In this document: piece by piece, positions 41,263 through 49,688 of the stretch | How positions within the stretch are numbered: position 1 is the stretch's first letter | Layout of the letters: every line of letters begins with the position of its first letter | DNA from: Kamptonema formosum PCC 10802 | GTDB lineage: Bacteria; Cyanobacteriota; Cyanobacteriia; Cyanobacteriales; Oscillatoriaceae | Reading direction: 5' to 3' | DNA: 51,240 nt | Assembly (NCBI RefSeq): GCF_000332335.1 | Contig: NZ_KB235948.1 | Location: 252,901-304,140, forward strand | Made by a program: the position numbers and the translations under genes | The notes under the pieces: model-generated | Databases searched by the model: none | Told to the model about the DNA's origin: nothing | Seen by the model: the letters and a program-made list of their open reading frames with translations, nothing else

Positions 41263-42213
41263 CTACCTCGGCACCGGCACCTGGCTCAAGAGCGAAGCGA
41301 TCGCCGCATCCACCTGCAACCCATCCAGCTGCGCCTCGGGTCTGAGAATCAGCCGGTGGCGCAGCAGCGGCGCAGCCACAGCTTTAATATCATCCGGCGT
41401 CACAAAATCGCGCCGGTTCAGCCACGCATTCGCCTTGCCCGACAGCAGCCAAGCCACCGCAGAACGGGGAGACGCCCCCAGCGCCAAATCGGGATGCTTG
41501 CGCGAACGCTGCACCAATTCTAACATATAATCTACCACCTTTTCTGCAACTTTTACCCCCCTTACTTCCTGACGCGCCGCCAAAACTTGCTCAACTGCTG
41601 CCAGCGGCTTCAGCTTCTCCAAATCCAGCCGGCGCGATAGCAAATTCGCCTGACTGTTCAGCAACATTTGCTTCTCCGCCGCCGCCTCCGGATAGCCGAC
41701 AATCAGCTTAAACAAAAACCTGTCCAGCTGCGCCTCCGGCAGCGGATAAGTCCCCTCAAACTCCAGAGAGTTTTGCGTCGCCATCACCCAAAATAGAGCC
41801 GGCAACGCCAGACTTTCCCCATCCAATGTTACCTGCTGCTCCTGCATCGCCTCCAGTAGCGCCGCCTGGGTTTTCGGCGGCGTCCGGTTAATCTCATCCG
41901 CCAGCAATATCTCGGTGAACACCGGCCCTTTTTTCAGGGTGAAGCTGCGGGCATTCATATCAAAAATATTCGTCCCCAAAATATCCGCCGGCATAATATC
42001 TGGCGTCAGCTGAATCCTCCGGAACTCCGCTCGCACCAGTCGCGCCAGCACCTGCGCCAAAAGCGTCTTGCCGGTGCCTGGCACGCCCTCCAAAATCACA
42101 TGCCCGCCGGCAAGCAGCGCCACAAGCAGCTGCTGCACCAGCGCCGCTTGCCCGACAACAATCTCGTTGAGGGCTTGGCTCAGTCTCGTAAATACAGCGT
42201 TAGTTTCGCTCAT
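41263..42213 (-). CDS. MoxR-family AAA+ ATPase
   Basis: The 316-residue protein is a complete MoxR-type AAA+ ATPase: Walker A GVPGTGKT at residues 43-50, the pattern IQLTPDIMPADILG, Walker B and sensor region LLADEINRTPPKTQAALLEA, MATQNSLEFEGTYPLPEAQ, and the C-terminal lid with GASPRSAVAWLL. These proteins act as chaperone-like activators of protein complexes together with VWA or DUF58 partners. ATG at 42213 gives SETNAVFTRLSQ. It lies between the DUF58 gene and the DUF4350 gene, all on the minus strand, and is likely co-expressed with them. Confidence 0.93.
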   Translation of the reverse strand: MSETNAVFTRLSQALNEIVVGQAALVQQLLVALLAGGHVILEGVPGTGKTLLAQVLARLVRAEFRRIQLTPDIMPADILGTNIFDMNARSFTLKKGPVFTEILLADEINRTPPKTQAALLEAMQEQQVTLDGESLALPALFWVMATQNSLEFEGTYPLPEAQLDRFLFKLIVGYPEAAAEKQMLLNSQANLLSRRLDLEKLKPLAAVEQVLAARQEVRGVKVAEKVVDYMLELVQRSRKHPDLALGASPRSAVAWLLSGKANAWLNRRDFVTPDDIKAVAAPLLRHRLILRPEAQLDGLQVDAAIASLLSQVPVPR

Positions 42214-42307
42214 TAATTAGTGCTTATGTATCAGTTGTCTGGGAAATGGGGAATAGAAGCCGGGATTAGGGGATTAGGGGAGAAAAAACTCTTAATCCCC
42301 AAATCCC

Positions 42308-43459
42308 CTAATCCCGGCTCATCACCCATTGCCATTTTCTCAACCAGGTCAGCAAGTCTCGCTCACTGATTCGGCGCTTTTGCGAGTGCAGTTGCAGCAA
42401 TTCTAGCAATTGAGCTGCCGGTCGCCCGGTTTCCCTGGCCCAGGCATCGGCCAGCACCTGCGGTTCCAGCAGCACCGGCCCGAGTCCCAAGGCTTTTTGC
42501 AGCTGCAGCTGCTGTTCTTTGCCGACTGCTTCGAGAATAAATTCCCGGCTTTCGGCTTTTTCTAAGACGCCGGCAAGGGCTTGAATATAGGCAGTGCTGC
42601 TGTCGGTGGCCGGCACTTCTAAGGGTTGGGGCTGCCCGAAGCGCCGGTTTCCAGCCCAGATGCCGGCGAAAAGCATGACGCCTGCCTGCAAAAAAGCGGC
42701 CAGCAAGGGGGTTTTGGCCAGATAGGCCAGCCAGCCGGCGGGGGTTTGTTTGCTTTTGCTATCCTGCGGGTTCCTGTAGCCGTGGATATATTCATCCACC
42801 CAGACCCTATTGTTATTTTGAGTGACTAGCTGTGCCAGAAATTCATAGTTTCCGGGTTCGTTTTGATAGGCGTTGGCGGCTAAATGGGGCGTGGTGGCCC
42901 AAACGATCCGTCCCTTGCCGATTTTCTCCTGCCACACCGCATCGCCGAAAAAATCGCCGAGGAGAGTGGTTTTTGCGGGGTGGCCCGATGGGCTTTCTTT
43001 TCGCCGGCGTCGGGTTTCAATTTTAACGCCGCCTGCGGGGGAATCGAGCACTGTGCTGAACTCCGCCGCACTCACTGGCTCACTCGCTCCCAATATTACC
43101 AGGGTGTTGCCTTTTTTTATCCAGTCTTGTTCCTGGGAGTCAGTCGATTCCGGACGCAGCTGGCTGTTGACTCGCAACAGGGTGATCGGCTTTTTGCTCT
43201 CGGAAGCTGGCTCTGCCTGGGAAGGGGTGTTTTGGCTGCTCAGTCCTGGCAATTCTTCAAAAGGTTGCTGCCAGCGCTGCACCGGCACGCCCCGCTCCTG
43301 CATGTAAGCGTACCATGCGCCATACCCGTCGGGAGAGCGGCTGTAGGTGGAACCCTGACTCTGTAGGGTCTTGTTGGGCGCAGCGGCTAGGGTGAGCAGC
43401 ACGATCGCGGCAATGGCGATTCCCCCGGCACCCCACAGCCGACGTTTGGAAATGTTCAT
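42308..43459 (-). CDS. DUF4350 domain protein
   Basis: The 383-residue protein has an N-terminal membrane segment (about 10-27), then STYSRSPDGYGAWYAYMQER, the conserved opening of DUF4350, and a GATase-like/Rossmann-type domain (WIKKGNTLVILGASEPV, GRIVWATTP). A second membrane segment near residues 245-265 (LLAAFLQAGVMLFAGIW) precedes a helical C-terminal domain with SREFILEAVGKEQQ. DUF4350 proteins occur with MoxR, DUF58 and DUF4129 genes; the function is unknown. The gene lies 63 bp after the DUF4129 gene. Confidence 0.85.
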   Translation of the reverse strand: MNISKRRLWGAGGIAIAAIVLLTLAAAPNKTLQSQGSTYSRSPDGYGAWYAYMQERGVPVQRWQQPFEELPGLSSQNTPSQAEPASESKKPITLLRVNSQLRPESTDSQEQDWIKKGNTLVILGASEPVSAAEFSTVLDSPAGGVKIETRRRRKESPSGHPAKTTLLGDFFGDAVWQEKIGKGRIVWATTPHLAANAYQNEPGNYEFLAQLVTQNNNRVWVDEYIHGYRNPQDSKSKQTPAGWLAYLAKTPLLAAFLQAGVMLFAGIWAGNRRFGQPQPLEVPATDSSTAYIQALAGVLEKAESREFILEAVGKEQQLQLQKALGLGPVLLEPQVLADAWARETGRPAAQLLELLQLHSQKRRISERDLLTWLRKWQWVMSRD

Positions 43460-43522
43460 ACAATTTACGTTTGATTACTTTGTAATCATAGTCTGATATT
43501 GCGGTAATTGTAGAAACGGAAT

Positions 43523-44134
43523 TTATTTTAGTTTGGCCTCCTGGGATATCTGCCGGTAGGCTTGCTGGCACCGGCGGAAATCTTCTGGTGCCGGTTCGGC
43601 GGTGCCAAAGCACAGCCGCTCGTGGGTGAGGAGGAGAATTTCATAGGGCTCACCGGCTCTGAGCTGCCGGAGCAAGTGCCGGTATTCGCCATCGGTGCGG
43701 CTGGGCAGGTTTTGGGCGGTGCCGGTGTCGTGCAGTTGCTGCAGCATGGCCATATACAGTGAGCGGCAGGCTTCGCGGTAGTTGCCAAGGCGCTGAAATT
43801 CTTGCGACTGCTGCTGCCAAGCTGCCGGTGTTAATGGGCTCTCCAGGGGGGTTACTTTTGGGGAATTCCCCAACAGGGAGGGGAAAGCGCTCCAAATTTC
43901 CGGCCACAGCCGCAACAGCCGCAAAGCCAGCCAGCTCAGGAGCAAACCTAGCGTTACCCAGAATAGCGCCCAGGAGACTGGCTGCAGCCAGCTCCAGCCG
44001 GCAGGCAGGGATGGCCATGATACCTGGGGCGGGTGAAATTGCGACAGTTGCAGTTCCAGCCACTCTGCCGCCTGTTGCTGCAGCTGCTGTAGCTGCCAGC
44101 CAAAGTTTGTTGTCTCAAAGGAGCCCGCAGACAT
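43523..44134 (-). CDS. DUF4129 domain protein
   Basis: The 203-residue protein has a Gln-rich N-terminus, one membrane segment (about 50-75), and the DUF4129 core in the C-terminal half: NYREACRSLYMAMLQQLHD, RTDGEYRHLLRQL and LLLTHERLCFGTAEPAPEDF. This family resembles transglutaminase-associated C-terminal domains and is part of the MoxR/DUF58 gene neighbourhood. It is the first gene of the minus-strand run DUF4129-DUF4350-MoxR-DUF58. ATG at 44134 is preceded by TCAACATGTC-free sequence and no strong ribosome site is seen. Confidence 0.82.
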   Translation of the reverse strand: MSAGSFETTNFGWQLQQLQQQAAEWLELQLSQFHPPQVSWPSLPAGWSWLQPVSWALFWVTLGLLLSWLALRLLRLWPEIWSAFPSLLGNSPKVTPLESPLTPAAWQQQSQEFQRLGNYREACRSLYMAMLQQLHDTGTAQNLPSRTDGEYRHLLRQLRAGEPYEILLLTHERLCFGTAEPAPEDFRRCQQAYRQISQEAKLK

Positions 44135-44252
44135 GTTGATTGTAGATTTTAGATTTTAGATTTTAAACTGCAGGAAACGTGGTAAAATCCTCAAGCGGGT
44201 AAGGTTCAGTTAAAAGTTTCGTTTTAAGATAAAGTAATTCAACGGATTTCCG

Positions 44253-44711
44253 ATGACAGTTTACTTTTACAAGGTGGAGGGGCCCTATGGTTGCTTTTCC
44301 AACTTCTCTCCCCACGGGATTAACCTGCTGGGGAAAGACTGGCCAACGGTGGAGCATTACTATCAGGCGCAAAAATTTGCCGGCACTTCGGAGGAAGGGG
44401 TGATGGCTCTGATTTATGCCGCCCCGACGCCGGTGCTGGCGGCGGCACTGGGGCGGGACCCGAAGCGGACGCTGCGCCCGGATTGGCACGAGGCTAAGTA
44501 TTATATCATGCGAGAGGCGGTGTTCATCAAATTTCTCACTCATAAAGACATTCAGGCCACGCTGCTGGCCACCGGCTCTGAGACGATCGTGGAAAACTCC
44601 GCCACGGATTATTACTGGGGCTGTGGGGCTGAGAAAACGGGCCAAAATCATCTCGGTCGCATTCTGATGAGTGTGCGCGAAGAGATTCGGCAGTGTCTGG
44701 CACAGCATTAG
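44253..44711 (+). CDS. NADAR-family (YbiA-like) protein
   Basis: The 152-residue protein matches the NADAR family: YGCFSNFSPHGI, WPTVEHYYQAQKF, WHEAKYYIMREAVFIKF and the C-terminal DYYWGCGAEKTGQNHLGRI. NADAR proteins such as YbiA are N-glycosidases acting on riboflavin-pathway intermediates, and some members act on ADP-ribose modifications. The catalytic-site pattern Glu-His-Tyr and the WGCG are present. It is cytosolic, divergent from the DUF4129 gene and 245 bp upstream of the sensor kinase. The intergenic gap before the kinase has no gene. Confidence 0.9.
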   Translation: MTVYFYKVEGPYGCFSNFSPHGINLLGKDWPTVEHYYQAQKFAGTSEEGVMALIYAAPTPVLAAALGRDPKRTLRPDWHEAKYYIMREAVFIKFLTHKDIQATLLATGSETIVENSATDYYWGCGAEKTGQNHLGRILMSVREEIRQCLAQH

Positions 44712-44956
44712 GCCGCCGCCAGCGCCGGGCAGCCGTCGGCCATGAAATTCGCAGCCCCCACCAGCAAGCCGGCTTTTCAGGCCCGTGTTGGGAGAGGGTT
44801 TTGTTAAGTTATATTAAGAAAAGCCGGGCCGGTGTTCCTGATTGGGGTGCCAGCGGGTGGAAGCGAGAGCAGGAATTTTTACGGGCGCTCTGTCTGGTTT
44901 TAAAATTACAGTAGAGGATAATTACAGAATAATTTAAGATTGTTGGAAACAAGGGA

Positions 44957-47806
44957 ATGAATCTGGCCGATAATACGCAGACCCTACAGCAGATACTGAA
45001 CCAGGAAGTTTTGCTGCACCGGATGACCAACCGGATACGCCAGTTTCTGGAGTTGCAGGAGATTTTGGCCGCGACGGTGGCAGAAGTGCGCTCGTTTTTA
45101 AAGACGGATCGGGTGATGGTCTACCGGTTTGAGGCGGATGGCAGTGGGGAAGTGATTGCTGAGTCGGTGAATAACCATAGACTCCCCTCTATGTTAGGGC
45201 TGCATTTCCCCGCCGATGACATTCCCCTGGAGGCGCGCGAGCTGTATGTCAGAGCGCGGGCGCGCACGATAGTGGATGTGAACTCGCAGCAGATCGGGAT
45301 GAGTCCGCTGCGCGACGCCCAGACAGGAAACCCCTTAGGGACGGCAGATATCCGCTACCGCCCAGTAGACTCCTGCCATGCGGCGTATCTGAAGGCAATG
45401 GGCGTGCAGTCTTCCGTGGTGGTGCCGGCGATCCACCAAAACGAGCTGTGGGGGCTGTTGGTGTCCCACCACTCAGAGCCGCAATTCATTTTCGATCAAG
45501 ATTTGCAGCTGCTGCAAGAAGTAGCGGATCAGGTGTCGGTGGCGCTGGCGCACTCGATTATGCTCAGCCAAGTCCGGGCCCAGCAAGCGCGAGAGGCCAC
45601 GATTAACCGAATCGCCACCCTGCTGCACGCCCAGCCAACTATTCAACTGCAAGCGGCGCTGCAAGCCACCGTCGCCGCTTTTGAAGGAGCCGGTGGCCGA
45701 CTGTACATCAGGCGGGGCGGAATGGCGCACCCCCACTGCGAGTTGGTAACCTGTGGGGATCAACCGGCTCGCTGGGGAGAGGGCCAGCTGGAAGAGCACC
45801 CCCTGTGGGGGCAAGGGTTGGCCGCGGGTGTTCCGCCGGCACACCCAGAAACCCCCCAGCCCGGAAGCGGCGGCATCTGGGCAATTACAGATATATATAA
45901 GGATGCGCAGTTTCTTTTGCTGGCACCGGCATTCCAGCCGACTCGGATTCGGGGGCTGCTGGCGGTTCCCCTGCACTACCGCCAGCAGTTGCTCGGCTTT
46001 CTGAGCGTGTTTCGCGAGGAAATAGAAACGGAAACCTTGTGGGCGGGACAGTTTGACACCAGTGCGAAACAGCAGAGGCCACGGGAATCTTTTCAAGGGT
46101 GGCGAGAGCTAAAAAAAGGGCAGTCCCGCGAGTGGGTTCGTGAGGAGATTGAGCTGGCTCAAGCCATTGGCTACCAGTTCTCGATGGCGATTCAGCAGTA
46201 CCTGCTCTATCAAGAAGTGCAAGCGCTCAATGCTAATTTGGAGCGTCAAGTTCAGGAGCGCACCGCCCAGCTGCAACAGTCTTTAGAGTTTACCAGAGCG
46301 GTGAAGCAAATTACCGATCAAATTCGCAGCACGCTGGATTTACAAACAATTCTGCAAACTATTGTGCGAGAAGTCCGCGCCTTGCTGAATGCAGACCGGG
46401 TGGTGATTTACCAGATAGCTGCAGATGGGTCCGGGGAGGTGACGGTTGAAGAAGTTAGGGGTAACTGGCGCTCAGTTTTGGGGGTGAAATCTACAGGAAA
46501 GTGCTTTCCGGATGAGTATTTAGAGCTGTACGATTTAGGAAGGATACGGGCGATTAATAATGTGGCAGACGAGGAGATTAGTGACTGTCACCGGGAGTTT
46601 TTGCAGGGTCTTGAGATTCAAGCCAACCTGAGTGTGCCGGTGCGGATAGAGTCTCAGATGTGGGGGTTGCTGATCGCTCACGAGTGCCGGTCGCCGCGCG
46701 TCTGGAAAACGGCTGAGCTGGAGTTCCTGCAGCAGCTGGCTTCGCAAGCGGCGATTGCGATTCACCAAGCGGAACTCTACGAACAGAGCAAAGAAGCCGC
46801 TGTGCAGTCGGCGGCGCAAGCGCAAGAGCTGGCGCGGGCGCTCAGTGAGCTACAACAGATGCAAACCCAGCTGATTCAGAGCGAGAAGATGTCCGCCCTG
46901 GGCGAGCTGGTTGCCGGTGTGGCGCATGAAATTAATAATCCGGTGAATTTTATCACCGGCAATCTGATTCACGTCAACCAATACGCCAGCGATTTGCTCG
47001 AATTGCTGGATCTTTATGCTGAGAAATATCCCAAGCCGCAGGCGGAGATTCTGGATCGGATTGAGGAGATTGAGCTGGATTTTATTGTTGAGGACCTGCC
47101 CAAGATGCTGTCCTCGATGCAGGTTGGGGCTGACCGCATCCGCCAGATTGTCCTGTCTTTGCGCAATTTTTCTCGCATCGACCAGTCGGAGAAGAAGCCG
47201 GTGGATATTCATGAGGGGATAGACAGCACTCTGATGATTTTGCAGCACCGGCTGAAGGCGAAGGCAGAGCGACCGGCGATTCAGGTGAGCAAGGAGTATG
47301 GCCAATTGCCGCAGGTGGAGTGCTATGCCGGTTTGCTCAATCAGGTGTTTATGAATGTGCTGAGCAATGCGATTGACGCGCTGGAGGAATATGACAAGCG
47401 CCGGCAGCCGGCGCAGATGAAAGCTGCTCCCAGCAAAATTACGATTCGCACGGAAGTGGGGGATGGGGAATGGGAAGTGGGGCATGGGGGAGAAGGACAA
47501 TCACCAGCGCCCAGCGCCCAGCGCCCAGCGCCCCACTGCCAATTTGTTCGGATCGTGATTGCTGACAGCGGTCCGGGAATGCCAGAAGCAGTGCGGGCGC
47601 GGATTTTTCAGCCTTTCTTCACGACAAAGGAAGCCGGTAAGGGCACCGGCATGGGGCTGTCTATCAGCCGGCAGATTGTGGTGGAGAAACACGGCGGCGT
47701 GTTTGAGTGCGTTTCCCAACCGGGGAAGGGTACGGAGTTCTGCATTGAGATTCCGGTGGTGCACTTTCCTGCGGTTTCTCAGGAGAGAGTTGGCGCGGTT
47801 TTGTAG
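44957..47806 (+). CDS. GAF-domain sensor histidine kinase with two Cys-His (bilin-type) GAF domains
   Basis: The 949-residue protein has no membrane segment. GAF 1 (about 20-205) contains the phytochrome-like VDSCHAAYLKAMGVQSS with Cys140-His141. A middle region (about 210-415) resembles a GAF/PHY-like module (RIRGLLAVPLHYRQQLLG and RPRESFQGWRELKKGQS). GAF 3 (about 450-605) contains ISDCHREFLQGLEIQ with Cys544-His545. Cys-His is the bilin-attachment pair of phytochromes and cyanobacteriochromes, so light sensing is likely. The kinase follows: GELVAGVAHEINNPVNF with phospho-acceptor His657, the N-box VFMNVLSNAIDAL, and IADSGPGMPE and GKGTGMGLSIS. A heptamer repeat inserts about 28 residues in the ATPase domain. 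No response regulator is adjacent. Confidence 0.9.
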   Translation: MNLADNTQTLQQILNQEVLLHRMTNRIRQFLELQEILAATVAEVRSFLKTDRVMVYRFEADGSGEVIAESVNNHRLPSMLGLHFPADDIPLEARELYVRARARTIVDVNSQQIGMSPLRDAQTGNPLGTADIRYRPVDSCHAAYLKAMGVQSSVVVPAIHQNELWGLLVSHHSEPQFIFDQDLQLLQEVADQVSVALAHSIMLSQVRAQQAREATINRIATLLHAQPTIQLQAALQATVAAFEGAGGRLYIRRGGMAHPHCELVTCGDQPARWGEGQLEEHPLWGQGLAAGVPPAHPETPQPGSGGIWAITDIYKDAQFLLLAPAFQPTRIRGLLAVPLHYRQQLLGFLSVFREEIETETLWAGQFDTSAKQQRPRESFQGWRELKKGQSREWVREEIELAQAIGYQFSMAIQQYLLYQEVQALNANLERQVQERTAQLQQSLEFTRAVKQITDQIRSTLDLQTILQTIVREVRALLNADRVVIYQIAADGSGEVTVEEVRGNWRSVLGVKSTGKCFPDEYLELYDLGRIRAINNVADEEISDCHREFLQGLEIQANLSVPVRIESQMWGLLIAHECRSPRVWKTAELEFLQQLASQAAIAIHQAELYEQSKEAAVQSAAQAQELARALSELQQMQTQLIQSEKMSALGELVAGVAHEINNPVNFITGNLIHVNQYASDLLELLDLYAEKYPKPQAEILDRIEEIELDFIVEDLPKMLSSMQVGADRIRQIVLSLRNFSRIDQSEKKPVDIHEGIDSTLMILQHRLKAKAERPAIQVSKEYGQLPQVECYAGLLNQVFMNVLSNAIDALEEYDKRRQPAQMKAAPSKITIRTEVGDGEWEVGHGGEGQSPAPSAQRPAPHCQFVRIVIADSGPGMPEAVRARIFQPFFTTKEAGKGTGMGLSISRQIVVEKHGGVFECVSQPGKGTEFCIEIPVVHFPAVSQERVGAVL

Positions 47807-48431
47807 ATGTGGGGTGCGTTACCCTCTGCGTAACGCACCTGCCGGTGACTGGGAACCCAATTTGTGAGGCTCTGCCTCTGTCTGTTAATATAGCAGCAGT
47901 CAGATTGACTGCTCCTATAAAACCCGCTGGTAGGGCCGCGTTTTGAGCGGGTTTATAAAGAAAACCTGAAGGAGCCAGGAACCGGGTTTATTCTGAGGGC
48001 ATTACATATCGGCTTCCCCAGCAAAAGAAACCCGGTTTCTTTAAGAAACCAGGTTTGTGGAGCCTACTTCATCCCACTGAAAATGGAACTCTACCACCGG
48101 CACTCCCCCAACCCTGTTTTGGCCCACTCCTCCCCCAACTTCACACTGTCCAGTTAAGAGAATATAAAGCTTTAAGAAAATTATATTGACAGCGAAACAA
48201 AACGAAGATACAATCTAAGATATAGCAGTATGCACTTAGGTTCGTACATTTTGGCCTCTTTTGCACCCCCCCACTCCTGCTCCTATTGTTCTAACCCATA
48301 TTACTGCTGGGATATAGACGTAGGTACGGCGTCCGCCGGGACTGAAGGTTTAATGTCCTAATCTAAGTGGCTACTGCTATAGATGTAAAAAAGTTTGGCT
48401 AGATCGCCATACAAGTTCCTAAGAGGTAAAG
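47807..48431. other. intergenic region with MITE and palindrome copies
   Basis: No credible gene is seen. A short TA-flanked element TAGCAGCAGTCAGATTGACT-GCT lies at 47891-47913 and looks like a deletion form of the MITE. The AGAAACC palindrome lies at 48026-48056. A full-length MITE occupies 48223-48379. AAGAGGTAAAG just before 48432 is the likely ribosome site of the PrpF-family pseudogene. Confidence 0.75.
48223..48379. mobile_element. 157-bp MITE, third copy with left half inverted
   Basis: The element starts TAGCAGTATGCACTTAGG and ends CTAAGTGGCTACTGCTA, flanked by TA. In its first half the segment CCTATTGTTCTAACCCATAT-TACTGCTGG is the reverse complement of the start of the 38702 copy, so that the left module is inverted relative to it. 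The right half (ATATAGACGTAGG to the end) matches. Confidence 0.8.
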
Positions 48432-49514
48432 GTGCAAAGAACGATACCTTGCCTGTTTATGCGCGGCGGCACGTCGCGCGGGCCCTATTTTCTGAAGAGA
48501 GATTTGCCGGCAGACGAGGCAACGCGGGACAAGGTACTGCTGGCGGCGATGGGCTCACCAGACTCTCGCCAAATTGACGGGCTCGGCGGCGCTACAAGCC
48601 TCACGAGCAAAGTCGCCATCCTGTCTGAGTCGGATCATCCTTGGGCGGATGTGGATTTCCTGTTCGCGCAAGTCAGTGTCGCGCAACCCAAGGTCGATTT
48701 TGGGCCGACCTGCGGCAACATCCTGGCCGGTGTTGGGCCAGCCGCCATCGAGAGGGGTCTTGTCAAGGCAGAGGACGGCGAAACCACAGTCAAGATCCGC
48801 GCTGTTAATACAGGGGCGCTGATCGAAGCGGTGGTGCGCACCCCGGGCGGTGAGGTGACATACGATGGGGACACGGCGATCGGCGGCGTGCCCGGAACAG
48901 CAGCGCCGGTCCTGCTCAACTTCATGGAGGTTGTTGGCTCCAAGACCGGCAAACTGCTGCCCACTGGCCACCGGCGCGAGGAAATCGAGGGGGTAGATGT
49001 TAGTTGCATTGATGTTGCCATGCCGGTGGCGATCGCACGCGCCAGTGCGCTGGGGAAAACTGGCTTTGAGACAAAAGCTTAACTTGACGCCGATACAGCC
49101 TTCTGGGAGCGCGTTGAAGCCATACGCCGCATCGCCGGCTTTCGTATGGGACTGGGCAATGTCGCCAACAGCGTCATCCCGAAATTCGCTATCATTGCGC
49201 CACCCCGCTACGGCGGCAGTGTTACTTCCCGCTATTTGGTCCCGGATTCCTGCCATTCTTCCCACGCAGTAACAGGCGCTATCTGCGTCGGTTGCTGCAG
49301 CCTCCTCAAAGACTCTGTGGCGGATGGCGTGGCAGTGGTGACCGGCTCTGAGCGGGAGACGCTCGCCATCGAACACCCATCCGGAAAAATGGAAGTTGCC
49401 TTTGTGACTCGCAGCGAGGGCTCAGAAATAACCGTCGAACGCGCCGGTGTGGTAAGAACCGCACGGTTGCTGTTTTCCGGTTACGCCCACCTTCCGGAGT
49501 GCCTGTGGAATTGA
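48432..49514 (+). pseudogene. PrpF/DUF453-family isomerase with in-frame stop
   Basis: The frame opens with GTG at 48432 after AAGAGGTAAAG and reads IPCLFMRGGTSRGPYFLKRD, DGLGGATSLTSKVAILSES and FGPTCGNILAGVGPAAIE, the signatures of the PrpF family (2-methylaconitate isomerase, oxalomesaconate tautomerase and relatives). It stops at TAA 49080-49082 after FETKA, but the same frame continues as LDADTAFWERVEAIRRIAGF, then SVIPKFAIIAPPRYGGSVTS and HAVTGAICVG to a TGA at 49512-49514. Relatives carry Glu at the stop position, so a single GAA-to-TAA change explains it. About 360 residues without the stop. Relatives act in propionate or aromatic catabolism; here the gene is probably dead. Confidence 0.85.
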
Positions 49515-49688
49515 AGCCGTCTGAATCATCGTTTATGCTTAAACAATAGGCGTTGCGCAGGAGTGTAATAAACTCTTCTCTTCCCCCGCCGGCGGGGAGG
49601 GGGTTGGGGCGTGGGGTTTCTCCCCCCAATACACAACGCCCGAAAATCAGCCGGCTCACAGAAAGAAACAGAAAGAAAAGGAGAAATC

